The notes beneath the pieces are model-generated. The model saw only the letters and a list, made by a program, of their open reading frames with translations, made no database searches and was not told the origin of the DNA. From NCBI GenBank assembly GCA_003670825.1, contig QWQL01000099.1:1-5797 (forward strand): 5,797 bases of DNA, read 5' to 3'. Source of the DNA: Planctomycetota bacterium. GTDB taxonomy: Bacteria > Planctomycetota > Planctomycetia > Pirellulales > UBA1268. Each line of letters opens with the position of its first letter. The stretch's first letter is position 1. Made by a program: the position numbers and the translations under genes. Positions 5,445-5,797 of the stretch are shown piece by piece.

Positions 5445-5502
5445 TCAATCGGCTGTTTTCTCGGGTGGAAGCTGGAAGACCACTTCCCCACGTCGCATGT
5501 CC

Positions 5503-5530
5503 TTGACAACTGTCGCAGGCTCCACAGAAT
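5503..5530 (+). promoter_or_regulatory. Candidate rightward sigma70-like promoter
   Basis: TTGACA (5503-5508) is followed after 16 bases by CAGAAT (5525-5530), which matches the -10 consensus at four of six positions. It points toward the repeat-rich region and the right edge, so it could serve a gene whose body lies beyond the window. Confidence 0.3.
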
Positions 5531-5607
5531 CACGCCATCGATAGCGAAGGTCGTCAGCGGGTTCTGGGCACGACAGTCACGGTGATCTCCGGATCGCTTG
5601 GAAAAAC

Positions 5608-5628
5608 TCGGCATTTTGAAAACGCCGA
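5608..5628. repeat. Imperfect 21-bp palindrome
   Basis: TCGGC-A-TTTT-G-AAAA-C-GCCGA is symmetric about G5618, with one mismatched pair (A5613/C5623). The single-base centre makes an RNA hairpin unlikely, so a dimeric protein binding site is the more natural reading. It lies about 80 bases downstream of the TTGACA promoter candidate. Confidence 0.4.
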
Positions 5629-5645
5629 ACCTTCCAGAACATCGC

Positions 5646-5683
5646 TTTCGAGAATGCTCGTTTCGAGAGCACACGTTTCGAGA
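5646..5683. repeat. Three TTTCGAGA direct repeats at 15-bp period
   Basis: TTTCGAGA occurs at 5646-5653, 5661-5668 and 5676-5683, exactly 15 bases apart. The second and third 15-mers (CGTTTCGAGAGCACA and CGTTTCGAGAACACA) differ at one position. The spacing is a multiple of three, so the repeats could be coding (a five-residue repeat) or iteron-like binding sites. Confidence 0.6.
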
Positions 5684-5797
5684 ACACAGGGGGGCGACGA
5701 CTTGAGGGATCGACAGTCGACGACCTTTGGTCGTGGCCTGGATGTCCCCCCCGATCTCGAGTCCGTGACCGATCGCAGGAAGCGGCCCGCCGGCCGA

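Larger units (their letters stand above)
5328..5797. other. 470-base stretch with no assignable gene
   Basis: No frame here encodes a protein I recognise. One leftward frame is open from the right edge to 5312, but its product is rich in Cys, Ser and Arg and it overlaps the CPBP start. One rightward frame is open from 5507 to the right edge, with possible starts at GTG 5582, ATG 5654 or TTG near 5702, none with a convincing ribosome site; it could be the head of a gene outside the window. The stretch is less GC-rich than its neighbours and holds several short repeats and palindromes, listed separately. It looks more like regulatory DNA than coding DNA. Confidence 0.5.

Noticed and set aside
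5646..5683. CRISPR array
   Set aside because: Repeat units are only 8 bases of identity with 7-base gaps, far too short, and no cas genes are present.
5720..5734. ACGACC-TTT-GGTCGT small hairpin
   Set aside because: A 6-bp stem in GC-rich DNA with no U-tract or gene end nearby; expected by chance.
5312..5797. Leftward frame open from the right edge to 5312
   Set aside because: The composition is unusual (many Cys, Ser, Arg), it has no ribosome site or known motif, it overlaps the CPBP start, and the AT-rich palindrome lies inside it. Not excluded, but not supported.

Overview
The window is GC-rich bacterial chromosome. The best guess is a planctomycete of the Pirellulales type, based on GTG starts, GC-rich codon use, and a small 'YGR.LHPELFE' protein (tentatively DUF2617) next to a receiver-only response regulator. 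This is a judgement from remembered sequence patterns, with no database search behind it.

Left part (about 1-2045) is a small accessory island read entirely leftward, lying just downstream of a tRNA-Leu(CAA) gene. In reading order on the minus strand it holds: the tRNA; a perfect 10-bp hairpin; an internally deleted IS3-type insertion sequence (orfA head joined to the orfB DDE core); a Phd/YefM antitoxin; a PIN-domain (VapC-like) toxin knocked out of frame by a 19-bp tandem duplication; a short reading frame resembling the C-terminal tail of an IS91-type transposase; two adjacent hairpins; and the first 45 codons of an IS91-type transposase running off the left edge. This is mobile-element debris around a toxin-antitoxin module, with the antitoxin intact and the toxin broken.

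Middle and right part is core genome. metF (methylenetetrahydrofolate reductase) is read rightward. Facing it is a two-gene leftward unit: the 'LHPELFE' protein and, 3 nt after its stop, a receiver-only response regulator, with a good sigma70-like promoter upstream. Upstream of that, also leftward, is a CPBP-family (CAAX-protease-like) membrane metalloprotease.

The last 470 bases (5328-5797) contain no gene I can identify. They do contain an A6/T6 palindrome, a TTGACA promoter candidate pointing right, an imperfect 21-bp palindrome and three direct TTTCGAGA repeats at an exact 15-bp period. This looks like regulatory DNA or the start of a gene beyond the window.

No CRISPR array, rRNA or clearly new multi-gene defence system is visible. 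The most interesting items are the 19-bp duplication that switches off the PIN toxin, the register-preserving deletion in the IS3 element, the transposase tail/hairpin/transposase head arrangement at the left edge, and the unexplained repeat-rich right edge.
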